Shown: in pieces, positions 6,340 through 14,162 of the stretch | How positions within the stretch are numbered: the first letter of the stretch is position 1 | Layout of the letters: the number at the start of each line of letters is the position of its first letter | DNA from: Pseudomonadota bacterium | GTDB lineage: Bacteria > Pseudomonadota > Gammaproteobacteria > Steroidobacterales > JBCBZW01 | Direction of reading: 5' to 3' | Length of the DNA: 43,012 nt | Assembly (NCBI GenBank): GCA_039193195.1 | Contig: JBCCWS010000051.1 | Span: 1-43,012, forward strand | The notes under the pieces: generated by a model | What the model was told of the DNA's origin: nothing | The model's database searches: none | Seen by the model: only the letters and a program-made list of their open reading frames with translations | Made by a program: the position numbers and the translations under genes

Positions 6340-8237
6340 GTTGAGCCCTTCCCAGGGTTCTCTTTGGAAGCACTTGCGGCAACATCCGAGGTATCACTTC
6401 CACCGGCGGTGTTTGTTGGTGGTGCTTCACGCGTTTCTTGGTGTACGGCCCTCAAAACTTCCACAATGCTGGAAGGGAGCTCCTTCTCAGTCTGACATGC
6501 ACCAACTGCGAAGGCGGCGTAGGGGCGGTTTGCCCCCTTGCGGGCCTTCAGCACCTTCGACGCAAGGGCTCGGACGCTCGCGTCGTCCATCTCCGCCTTA
6601 TAGACTCCGGCCTGTTCAGGGTAATCCCCATAACTCGTCGCGGCCGACAGGAATCCCCGGAGTCTGTGAATCGGCATCTCCGCCGCGATTAGGCTCTCGA
6701 TACCTAGGTAGGGCGATTCCCACTGTTGAACATAGTCATTCAGCTTCTCCGCTTTCTCGCTAGAGAATGGCGTCTTTTGCTTGTCGTAGAATGCGAACGC
6801 AGGTTTACCAAGAGCCTTGAAGAAGGGCCCAAGATCCGGAACTGCATTGTCGGCATCGACACTAAAGACCGATACACCAGCCAGGTCCAGGTGTTCATAG
6901 TCGTTTGGGGTAGCTCCTTCAAGGACGGTTGAGGCTTGGACAAACATGGCAGCTTCCGTCGGTCCTTCGACGACCAACACGCCTCGACTTAAGACGGCTT
7001 CTGCCAAAGGCCAGCGGTTACGACGGAGCACTTTGCCACCGACCGTATCGACCGGGAGGTAGCTCCCTGTAAGCTCCGCATCCGATGACCGACTCAAGGC
7101 CAACACCTGACCCGGCTGAAACTGCTCAATAATGTAAGGGGAGTGAGAGGTAACGATCGACTGTCCCATCCTATCTAGGACGTACTTGCACACCCTTCGT
7201 TGTACATGCGGCGGTATCGCGATCTCAGGCTCTTCCATAGCGAAGATCACCGATGTCCCGCCTCTCAGATCTGCTATGAAGGTGAGCAGAGAGAAGACAA
7301 GCAAGTTGATGGATCCGGTACCCAATCGCTCAAAGGGAAGCTGATGCGGAGCTGGATGCGTAGCAACAAACAGCCGCACGACTTCGCGCAGATTCTCGCG
7401 GGTGAGGTTAGATGCGAAGAACGCTGTTGGATCAGACTGCGCATCTAAGTTTACGAATCGAGACAGTCTCTCTTCGATTTCCGTTCTAATACGGCTCAGT
7501 TGACTGATCTTCCCAATTGGGGGCGAGAGGTTTCTAAGCGCTTGCAGAGTCTCCTCCCACATTTCCGTGAGTCCGGATGAATCCCCATCTCCGGCGCTTC
7601 CAATTCGCAGGATAGTGTCCAGCAGGGAGCCGCGTTGAAGACTGAGTGCGCGGGAACCAGTTCTCTGCGTGCGGAGGAAGAGAAAGCCGCAGTCGCGCTT
7701 CTGATCTCGTCCGAAAACCCGGCGGCCGGCACCGAGGCGTAGCTCACTGCCTTCATCGGCATCTTCGTCTACCGGATCCACGGGGTGATCGAAAAAAGTA
7801 TTGGCGATGAAATCGTCTTCTTTGCGGTCGTATCGACCGATGAAGACAACGGGCAAGACCCACTGAGCATCCGGGCTATCAGCAAGCGATAGGCCTGCGT
7901 CCGACTCATCGATCAGCTTCGATGACGCCGCGTCCCAGCGACGTAGGTGGCTATGGAACCTTGCCTCCGCTTGCTCCGAAAGCTCAGATAGTAGCGCACG
8001 GATCACGATCTCGACCGGGTTACTCTCGGCATCTAGGTAGGCGCCCTGGTGGAAATCGTGCTCGTTGATTACCGGTCTCCTGAATAGGCGCTCCGGGCCA
8101 AGCAAGAGATCGAGAGCTTCGCAGACCGACGACTTACCGACGTTGTTGCCGCCGACCAATAGGGTGTGCCCGGCAAAGTCGATCGTTCCCGCTCGAACTC
8201 CTCTGAAGTTCTCAATATGCAACCGGCATACTTTCAT
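6336..8237 (-). CDS. gajA: Gabija-type OLD ATPase/TOPRIM nuclease GajA
   Basis: A protein of 633 aa from the ATG at 8237, which gives the family-typical MKVCRLHIENFRG; an ATG six codons earlier (8255) is also open, but GGGG precedes the inner one. The N-terminal half is an ABC-type ATPase: Walker A GGNNVGKSS (about 29-37), signature LGTGS (305-309), Walker B VIFAMEEPE (330-338) and TSHSP. The C-terminal TOPRIM domain has LVVEGPTEA, with Glu424 as the likely catalytic acid, and FYDKQ with Asp485; the usual second acid of a DxD is Gln here. In Gabija this protein is a nucleotide-regulated DNA endonuclease assembled with GajB. About 60 bp downstream of the coupling ATPase gene. Base composition looks less GC-rich than the chromosome, fitting acquisition. 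Confidence 0.88.
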   Translation of the reverse strand: MKVCRLHIENFRGVRAGTIDFAGHTLLVGGNNVGKSSVCEALDLLLGPERLFRRPVINEHDFHQGAYLDAESNPVEIVIRALLSELSEQAEARFHSHLRRWDAASSKLIDESDAGLSLADSPDAQWVLPVVFIGRYDRKEDDFIANTFFDHPVDPVDEDADEGSELRLGAGRRVFGRDQKRDCGFLFLRTQRTGSRALSLQRGSLLDTILRIGSAGDGDSSGLTEMWEETLQALRNLSPPIGKISQLSRIRTEIEERLSRFVNLDAQSDPTAFFASNLTRENLREVVRLFVATHPAPHQLPFERLGTGSINLLVFSLLTFIADLRGGTSVIFAMEEPEIAIPPHVQRRVCKYVLDRMGQSIVTSHSPYIIEQFQPGQVLALSRSSDAELTGSYLPVDTVGGKVLRRNRWPLAEAVLSRGVLVVEGPTEAAMFVQASTVLEGATPNDYEHLDLAGVSVFSVDADNAVPDLGPFFKALGKPAFAFYDKQKTPFSSEKAEKLNDYVQQWESPYLGIESLIAAEMPIHRLRGFLSAATSYGDYPEQAGVYKAEMDDASVRALASKVLKARKGANRPYAAFAVGACQTEKELPSSIVEVLRAVHQETREAPPTNTAGGSDTSDVAASASKENPGKGST

Positions 8238-8295
8238 GTTCGCCCCATCCGTCATCGGAACTTAATTGCTAACACAATTACTATTCAGATACTAG

Positions 8296-9927
8296 TTATA
8301 TGGTGTGCCTGCCAAGTGGATTTGGTGCAGCTGCCCACTTCCAGCACCAAACGCGAAAGTACGGTAGCCGCTGGACTTGAACGGCTCGGCCGTCGCCTGG
8401 AAGGAGAATCGCCTGCTCGGCGCGCCGCACTTCATCCTCCGTGAGGATCTTGCGGCTGGTTTCGTGGACGGAGCGGGTGACAGGGTCGAAGAAGGAGGAG
8501 CCGATATTGTGGTTCACGACCTTCACGGAGGCCTCGCCTAGCATGTCGGATACGAGCTTGGCCGTCGTTTGGGAGCGGACACCGAAGATCAGCTTCGCTT
8601 CGGTCTGGGACAGCAACGTCTCAAGGCTCTCGCGACCATAGGCGTGGGACCATTCCTCCAGCTCCTGGATGATCAACCACAGGATGATCTTGAACTCGCG
8701 AGCCAGCGTGAGCAGGCGCGGCAGGCCGTCAATACGGAAGTTGGTTGCCTCGTCGCACAGGACACAGACCGGCTTTCGGTGGCGTGAGCGCATGAGCTCG
8801 GTGAAGGCACACCACATCACCAGACCCACCCAAGGCTTGTAGACCTCGATGCGGGTCGGATCGGCCACAACATAGACCGTGCCCTTCTTTCGCTTCAGCT
8901 CACCGAAGCGGAAATCCGTGCCACTGACGCTTTCGGCCAGGGCACCGCTGGGAGCGAAGACGTCCACCGCCTGAATGGCACCCTCGCGGAAGGACTCGAT
9001 CTGACGGGGATCGCCCTCCTCGAGCTTGAGCAGGATGTCATTGGCCAACGAGGCGAGATCGCCATTGAGGATCGTGCTCGTACGGGCGGCTTCAAGCGAT
9101 GCCATCAGCTTGGCCTTGTCACTCAGCAGCGTGAAGGCCGCCGGCAGGGTCGCAACATCGTCCTTGGAGCCGGCAGGTTGCTCGACCATCGTGACCAAAT
9201 ACAGGAAGACGAAACGCAGGAACTTGCGTGAGCCGTTGCGCCAGAACTGGTTCTCGCCGGGTTGCGGCGGCTCCGGGAGGATTTGCTTCGCCAAGGCCGC
9301 GGTATCCGGCATCAAGTCGCGATGGCGCCTAGCATCACGCCACGCTTCGATCAGGATGATGAGCGGGTTGTAGCGAGCGAATTTCTCCCCCTTCTTCGCA
9401 TGCACCCGGCCAGGATTAAGGATATGGGTCTTGTGGCCGAACTTGCGGCGACGCATCTTCGCGGTCATCACCGCGAGCGTCCCTTTAAGGTCAGGCACGA
9501 TCATGCTCATGACGGCATGGCAAAGCGCGGGAATGACGAAGCAGGTGGTCTTGCCCTCCCCGGCTGGTGCTAGCACCAGCCCGGAACACTCGATCTCCAC
9601 GAACACCTTACGTTTATTGTGCCGCCCGGCGAAGAAGCCTTTTGGGTTGTAGAGGCCAGCCTTCCTGACCTCTTTCTCCGAGGCCCAGCCGGCGGTGCCG
9701 CCAAGGCCCTTCTTTCGAAATACACGGCTGTAGATCCAGGCCTGCGGGATTGCTCGCAGGATGAAGATACAGAGGCTGAGCGTCTTCAGAACGACAGCAA
9801 GCCCGAAGATCACGGGGACAACCCAGAAGGCCCTGCTGTAGATCCAAGGTAGCGTGTAGTAGAGGGCCGCTGCGCAGAAAATGGTCGCGAGCAGCGTACC
9901 GCTGAAGGTTGGTTGCTCCTTGCTCAT
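8296..9927 (-). CDS. VirD4/TraG-like coupling ATPase
   Basis: A 543-aa membrane ATPase of the type IV coupling protein family. Two N-terminal membrane helices (about 10-30 and 35-57) precede the motor domain. Walker A is PAGEGKTT (121-128) and Walker B is VCVLCDEATN (387-396). A C-terminal SRKILTEDEVRRAE resembles the end of VirD4/TraG proteins. Such ATPases bring relaxase-DNA complexes or proteins to a secretion channel at the inner membrane. Here it is the last gene of a three-gene operon, starting 3 nt after the stop of the secreted-protein gene. No relaxase, VirB4 or other channel genes are in the window, so it may serve a system outside it, rely on a helper element, or act in a smaller machine. 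Confidence 0.85.
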   Translation of the reverse strand: MSKEQPTFSGTLLATIFCAAALYYTLPWIYSRAFWVVPVIFGLAVVLKTLSLCIFILRAIPQAWIYSRVFRKKGLGGTAGWASEKEVRKAGLYNPKGFFAGRHNKRKVFVEIECSGLVLAPAGEGKTTCFVIPALCHAVMSMIVPDLKGTLAVMTAKMRRRKFGHKTHILNPGRVHAKKGEKFARYNPLIILIEAWRDARRHRDLMPDTAALAKQILPEPPQPGENQFWRNGSRKFLRFVFLYLVTMVEQPAGSKDDVATLPAAFTLLSDKAKLMASLEAARTSTILNGDLASLANDILLKLEEGDPRQIESFREGAIQAVDVFAPSGALAESVSGTDFRFGELKRKKGTVYVVADPTRIEVYKPWVGLVMWCAFTELMRSRHRKPVCVLCDEATNFRIDGLPRLLTLAREFKIILWLIIQELEEWSHAYGRESLETLLSQTEAKLIFGVRSQTTAKLVSDMLGEASVKVVNHNIGSSFFDPVTRSVHETSRKILTEDEVRRAEQAILLPGDGRAVQVQRLPYFRVWCWKWAAAPNPLGRHTI

Positions 9928-9930
9928 CGA

Positions 9931-11265
9931 TCAGGACCCGTCGGGGGATAGCCCCATGACAGCCAACGGGTCGATGATGGCGAGATGGGGTGCCGTGGTT
10001 ACGCCAGAGGCAAACGCCTCGGCGACGCCCTCCCCTTTCTTGCCGCGCCTTGCGTCAAGGCGGAACGGATAGGACCAGGTCTGTCCGTTGGCACTAAGGC
10101 GCAGTTCAGCCTGAACCCCAGCAAGGGCGGTGCCGCTATAGAAGCTGATCGCGATCTCAAGCTGATGGAGATCCACGGTGCCCGTGAAGCCAATCGTCTC
10201 GTACCCGTTGGCCGGACCGTTCTCACGTCCGCCGCGTGGGGCGCGCACATGGTCTTTCCAATGATGCCCTTCCGGCGTAATGCTCTGCCCGTAGTACAGC
10301 ACCTGAGCCTGCCGGTGCGGTCTGGCATAGATGTCGAGATCGCAGCGCGCGCAATCCCAGGTCAACCCAACCTCCACATTGGTCGCCGCACCGATCATGT
10401 CGGCCCGCGGCGGGGTCGTAGTTGGCTCAGCGTCATAGAGGCGCTGCGGGATATCAGCCGGACGCAGTCGGATCATCTCACGCTTCTCACCCTCCTCAAG
10501 CACGTAGCCATGGGCAGGCGCATTGGCTCCCTTGCTCGCACGCCGGAGCAATGCTGTGCGATCAGTGTTAAAGCTCGCGAGGCTCATGCCACGCGCCTCT
10601 ACGTAGAGCGTCCAGAAGCGCTGAACGAAGAAACGGTGGCGATCGCTGTTCCACTGCGCGGAAGGATCCAGCGCCCAATGCAGACGCATTGGCTGAGATC
10701 GCGGTGCAGTGTTCTTGGTACCGAAAGGCGTATCGGCGCGGCTGCTATTGATGTGCCCGTCGGACGGCACTAGACCCGTCGCCATCGAGACGGCCGCATC
10801 GGCCCGGTCATCGTAGAACGGAGAGCCGAAGACGATCATCTCCAGAGGTGCGTCCGCCGTGTTGGTGTCCTGCACATGACTTAGGAACTGCGGTAGGCGG
10901 ATTGCACCGAGCAGCGCAGGCTCTGATGCACCCGATGGGGGCCGCGCAGCGTCCGCAAAACGCATTAGCGCGGCCACCGCCTGTCCGTTGTAGGTTAGTC
11001 GCGCCTTTGGGCTTGCATAGGCCCGCCCTTCTGGAATGGTAAAGATCGCAATGGTCTGGTTGGACCAGGCGTCAATAAAGGTCGTCGTATCGCCGGGCTC
11101 TTGCGCGACAAAATGCTGGAGCGTGGTGGTGATGACTTGACGGACCTGGATCGGCTCCTGATAGGGAGAGATACCGACAGCTGTTTCCCGCGCTGCGCAG
11201 GACGGGGCAACGATGAACCACAGCAAACCGAACAGAAAGCCAACTGCAAAACGATCAGAGATCAT
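9931..11265 (-). CDS. Secreted protein of the coupling-ATPase operon
   Basis: A 444-aa protein with a signal peptide (hydrophobic core VGFLFGLLWFIVA, likely cut near SCA-A) and a GAGGAG ribosome-binding site. I do not recognise a named family. The middle (about 60-250) alternates strands and helices in a way that recalls a von Willebrand A fold, but I see no clear DxSxS metal site. The C-terminal part (about 300-410) starts VGLTWDCARCDLDIYARP, resembling the beta-sandwich of DUF2135-like domains that begin LTW-D-x-DLD. The product is probably periplasmic. The tight operon with a membrane protein and a coupling ATPase suggests an envelope complex; that is inference. Confidence 0.7.
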   Translation of the reverse strand: MISDRFAVGFLFGLLWFIVAPSCAARETAVGISPYQEPIQVRQVITTTLQHFVAQEPGDTTTFIDAWSNQTIAIFTIPEGRAYASPKARLTYNGQAVAALMRFADAARPPSGASEPALLGAIRLPQFLSHVQDTNTADAPLEMIVFGSPFYDDRADAAVSMATGLVPSDGHINSSRADTPFGTKNTAPRSQPMRLHWALDPSAQWNSDRHRFFVQRFWTLYVEARGMSLASFNTDRTALLRRASKGANAPAHGYVLEEGEKREMIRLRPADIPQRLYDAEPTTTPPRADMIGAATNVEVGLTWDCARCDLDIYARPHRQAQVLYYGQSITPEGHHWKDHVRAPRGGRENGPANGYETIGFTGTVDLHQLEIAISFYSGTALAGVQAELRLSANGQTWSYPFRLDARRGKKGEGVAEAFASGVTTAPHLAIIDPLAVMGLSPDGS

Positions 11266-11328
11266 GAGGGAGACTCCTCTTGTGTGGAAAGACGTTAAAT
11301 ACGGTTGGAGAAGAGATGCGAAGACGCG

Positions 11329-12396
11329 CTACGCGCTCTGCTGCATACGGGCGCGATAGGAGAGGAAGGCCGCGACGCGATCATTGATCGCCGCATCACG
11401 CTTCGCTTCCTCTGCCTTCAGCCGGCCTTGGAGATCGCTGCGGCGGGCAGCCAATGCCTCATGGCCCGTGCGATGGGCCCTGAGCACCCGTGTTGCGTTG
11501 ATGAAATCAGGGCTCTCGACATAGCTGTCAGGGGCGTAGCGCAAAGCGATGTCTTCCGCTGCAAGGAACAGGGCCGTCGCTGCGAGCAGTTCAGCGGTGA
11601 GCTGCAGTCCCACCAGGAGTGAGCCCTTTCCGTTGGACTTGCCGAGCGTGTCCCAGTCAATACCGCCGCTCACGCCAGAGAAGTTCATGGCGAAGGTGAT
11701 GCACCAGGCCAAGAGCGCAACGCCGGTGAGGATGTACACCACCAGCGCGTAGCGCTTCTTCGTGCGGCTGTACTCGAAAAAGCCGGACACAAACTTGAGG
11801 GCCGTCGAACCCGCGGGCAGCAGCCCGGAAAGAAACGCGGCGAGCCAGGGTTGCTCAATAAAGACGGGTTGTCCCGAAGCCATGAGATTGGCGTAGACAT
11901 TCACTGCGCCCATGCCCAGGGCGGCAGCGAGGCCCGGCAGGATTAGGCAAAAGGAGATCTGATCCTGGAACCGCCATTTGCGAAACCTCACCGGCTTGGG
12001 CGCTGGGGTCAGCGCCCCAGCATCAGTGCCTTCCGCGGCGGTCGCATCGTTGCCGGGTGCACTGCTTATGCCGGCAGTGAGGTGCGCGGTGGCTGATTTG
12101 ATGAACTGCGTCGTGTTTGCGCACTTGGCTTCCAGGGCTTTTTGCCGGGCAAGAGAGTCAGCATAGCGCCCATTAACCTCCTCGCATTCAAGTCTAAGCT
12201 GCACGATTGTATGACCGTGTGCGGCATCGTAGGTGTGACCGGCCTGTTCCGCGATCAGCGCACATGCTTCTTGACTTGAGGCATGTAGCGCCAATGCGCG
12301 CATCATCTCGTCAGCCTGCGCTCCGGCCGGGCGTGCAGCGACACGGGCGCCCGCCGCGGCGAGTTTGTCTTGCGTGGTGGTTTTCTTGCGCGGCAT
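11329..12396 (-). CDS. Four-helix membrane protein of coupling-ATPase operon
   Basis: A 355-aa protein starting MPRKKTTTQDK behind GGAGG. The first 130 residues are hydrophilic and partly helical. Four membrane helices follow at about 146-170, 184-206, 216-238 and 259-283. The tail is a charged coiled-coil-like helix (DLQGRLKAEEAKRDAAINDR). I recognise no family. It is the first gene of the operon with the secreted protein (about 60 bp downstream) and the VirD4-like ATPase, and probably forms an inner-membrane partner of that ATPase. Confidence 0.7.
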   Translation of the reverse strand: MPRKKTTTQDKLAAAGARVAARPAGAQADEMMRALALHASSQEACALIAEQAGHTYDAAHGHTIVQLRLECEEVNGRYADSLARQKALEAKCANTTQFIKSATAHLTAGISSAPGNDATAAEGTDAGALTPAPKPVRFRKWRFQDQISFCLILPGLAAALGMGAVNVYANLMASGQPVFIEQPWLAAFLSGLLPAGSTALKFVSGFFEYSRTKKRYALVVYILTGVALLAWCITFAMNFSGVSGGIDWDTLGKSNGKGSLLVGLQLTAELLAATALFLAAEDIALRYAPDSYVESPDFINATRVLRAHRTGHEALAARRSDLQGRLKAEEAKRDAAINDRVAAFLSYRARMQQSA

Positions 12397-12663
12397 GGCG
12401 CCTCCTCAGTTAGACCGTGGAGACGAGTGTGCGGATAGGGAAAGCAAAAGGTGGGAAACAGCGGCTATCGGAGGCGATTCAAGGCACAGGCAAGTTGTTA
12501 CGCTGCGCTAGCGAACCCTTAAGCGTAGCGAACGGTCGCGCTGACTTCGGGAAACAGGATAGAATCCGGCCGCTGCGCGCACACCTGGCCAGGGAGGCCG
12601 TGCGGCAGGAACGCTGACAGATCTTATCGGCCGTGCGGCCGCAACCAATGACCGGGGTAACAC

Positions 12664-12942
12664 ATGACCAAATCAAAACTCTTAAAGACCATCAACGCCA
12701 TCAAGGTTCACAAATGGCCATCACCGCAGAAACGTGCAGTGATCACAGCGCTCGCGCTTGGTGAGGAAGGAACGAGCGCGCATCTCTCCGCGCTGTTGGA
12801 CATTCCATTGCGCACGCTGCACGTGCTGTGGTCGTCCCTGCGCGCGGATGGCTGGGTCGAATGGGATGGTGAGCAATACACCGTCAGCGAGGAGGTCAAG
12901 GCCACCGTTGCGACGTGGCAGACACTCGCTCAGGCAAGCTAA
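12664..12942 (+). CDS. Small winged-helix-like protein
   Basis: A 92-aa basic protein starting MTKSKLLKTINAIKVHKWPS, with GGGG 8 nt upstream of the ATG. The core (about 25-80) reads as a winged helix-turn-helix: a helix, then TSAHLSALLDIPLRTLHVLWSS as turn and recognition helices, then the wing GWVEWDGEQYTVSEE. A DNA-binding regulatory role is likely from this pattern, though no named family is recognised. Transcribed away from the coupling-ATPase operon, with a 267-bp divergent gap. It is the only evident regulator in the element part of the window. Confidence 0.65.
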   Translation: MTKSKLLKTINAIKVHKWPSPQKRAVITALALGEEGTSAHLSALLDIPLRTLHVLWSSLRADGWVEWDGEQYTVSEEVKATVATWQTLAQAS

Positions 12943-12961
12943 GGAAGCTGACACAAAAGAA

Positions 12962-12991
12962 GGCCTGGCCAGCAAAACGCCTGGCCAGGCC
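12962..12991. terminator. GC-rich hairpin between convergent genes
   Basis: GGCCTGGCCAG and CTGGCCAGGCC form a perfect 11-bp stem with an 8-nt loop (CAAAACGC). It lies between the winged-helix gene and the convergent 149-aa gene. No T-run follows. Confidence 0.45.
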
Positions 12992-13021
12992 CTGTCTGGG
13001 GACTGTGAAGGTGCCGACCGT

Positions 13022-13471
13022 CTAGAACGGCGTCTCGTGGAACACCCCCACCGTCGTTCCCCCATCAGCATCGGGCGGTTTTCTGCCTCCCGGTAGGACT
13101 GGCGAGGCCTCAGTCGGGCCAAGCGCGAAGTGCCGGGCGATTGCTGGCTTCTCAATCCGAAAAAACAGATCAATCAACCGCACACGCTCTAGCAAGCGGG
13201 GCGTGCGGCGCGGCTCTCCATCTACTGCCTCAAGGTAGTGGGAGAACCATCGCGGATCCTCGCCCAGGATCTTGTCGATATCCGGGATCGGCCAGAGCAG
13301 GCGGTTCGGACACAAGATCGTTCCCTCAAACTCGTAGATCGATGTCGCGAGCAGATCCGGCCATTGTCTGCGGGGGACTTTCAGATTACGGGCGGCGATC
13401 CACCGCCGACGTGAACAAGGCTTGTCGATCAACTCTTCCTTCGACGTCGCAAAGATGGTGCGTTGGGCCAT
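13022..13471 (-). CDS. Hypothetical 149-aa protein
   Basis: The start MAQRTIFATSKEEL at 13471 was chosen over the longer frame because AAGGAG sits 6 nt upstream. The protein is basic in its N-terminal half (KPCSRRRWIAARNLKVPRRQW), has a central segment with EFEGTILCPNRLLWPIPDIDK, and ends in a proline/glycine-rich tail. There is no signal peptide, membrane helix or motif I recognise. A short palindrome lies about 90 bp upstream. It is an accessory gene of the element, function unknown. Confidence 0.55.
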   Translation of the reverse strand: MAQRTIFATSKEELIDKPCSRRRWIAARNLKVPRRQWPDLLATSIYEFEGTILCPNRLLWPIPDIDKILGEDPRWFSHYLEAVDGEPRRTPRLLERVRLIDLFFRIEKPAIARHFALGPTEASPVLPGGRKPPDADGGTTVGVFHETPF

Positions 13472-13558
13472 AAGCATCTCCTTGGTCGTGAGCAACGTGG
13501 AGACAGGGTAGGCAACGCACGAAAGCAGCGTGGGAAACAGCAGCACCTCATCGAGACA

Positions 13559-13576
13559 TACACACGATGGTGTGTA
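13559..13576. promoter_or_regulatory. Operator-like inverted repeat
   Basis: TACACAC-GATG-GTGTGTA, perfect 7-bp arms. It lies between the divergent 149-aa gene and the recombinase operon promoter, where it could control either. Confidence 0.4.
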
Positions 13577-13601
13577 ATTGATGCGTTTCGTTCGAATGTT
13601 C

Positions 13602-13631
13602 TTGTTTTGTACTACCGAATAGTTCTATAAA
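13602..13631 (+). promoter_or_regulatory. Probable sigma-70 promoter
   Basis: TTGTTT (13602-13607) and TATAAA (13626-13631) are separated by 18 bp in a locally AT-rich stretch. It points toward the recombinase operon, whose first gene starts about 190 bp downstream after two hairpins. Confidence 0.5.
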
Positions 13632-13708
13632 CATACGCAAATCGCTCGATCTGCGATTCCGATGTCGCCCCAACGGATCGCCTCTCAACCGGATCGAGCC
13701 ACCTATTT

Positions 13709-13740
13709 CCCACGTGCCTGCGGGCACGTGGGTATTTTTA
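13709..13740 (+). terminator. Strong intrinsic terminator in recombinase leader
   Basis: CCCACGTGCC and GGCACGTGGG form a perfect 10-bp stem with a TGCG loop, followed by TATTTTTA. It lies between the promoter at 13602 and the first gene, so transcripts would end after about 100 nt unless antitermination occurs. Confidence 0.7.
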
Positions 13741-13772
13741 CCCCTGAAACCCACAAACCGACGACGCATGAC

Positions 13773-13798
13773 CGCAAGGCCCCGCGTGGGCCTTTGCG
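13773..13798 (+). terminator. Second hairpin in recombinase leader
   Basis: CGCAAGGCCC pairs with GGGCCTTTGCG (one bulge), loop near CGCGT. It resembles the stem of many intrinsic terminators but lacks a long T-run. It ends about 30 nt before the start codon at 13830. Confidence 0.4.
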
Positions 13799-13829
13799 TC
13801 CGTGCATATATCAGAAAGGAAAGGAGACG

Positions 13830-14162
13830 ATGACTATAGACATCGACACCCTAGAAGCCGCAGAGCCGGCTTCAACGAGCGTGCCCCCGCTTAACGCGGG
13901 GGAGCGACTGACACTAGATCCAGCGATTTATCGAGATGCGCTGGAGGAACTTTCGCTGAGCGAGGAGCAGGAGAACGCCCTCCTACAGGCGCTATGGGAG
14001 ATCATGCACATCTTTGTCGAGATCGGCTGGGGCGTTCAGCCGGTTCAGATGATGATCCCCCAGCTTCTCACGCAGAATGTGCTGGACACATCCCAGGCGC
14101 TTGAGCAGGATGAAGACGCACCCCACCAAGGAGAAACAACACCGAAAACGAAGGAGGTTTGA
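13830..14162 (+). CDS. Small acidic protein coupled to recombinase
   Basis: A 110-aa acidic protein starting MTIDIDTLEAAEP behind AAAGGAAAGGAG; a longer frame upstream runs through the two leader hairpins and is rejected. The middle is predicted helical (LSLSEEQENALLQALWEIMHIFVEIGWG). No family is recognised. Its TGA is followed directly by the ATG of the recombinase gene, so the two are co-translated. Small proteins next to serine integrases sometimes act as directionality factors, and this is a candidate on position only. Confidence 0.7.
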   Translation: MTIDIDTLEAAEPASTSVPPLNAGERLTLDPAIYRDALEELSLSEEQENALLQALWEIMHIFVEIGWGVQPVQMMIPQLLTQNVLDTSQALEQDEDAPHQGETTPKTKEV

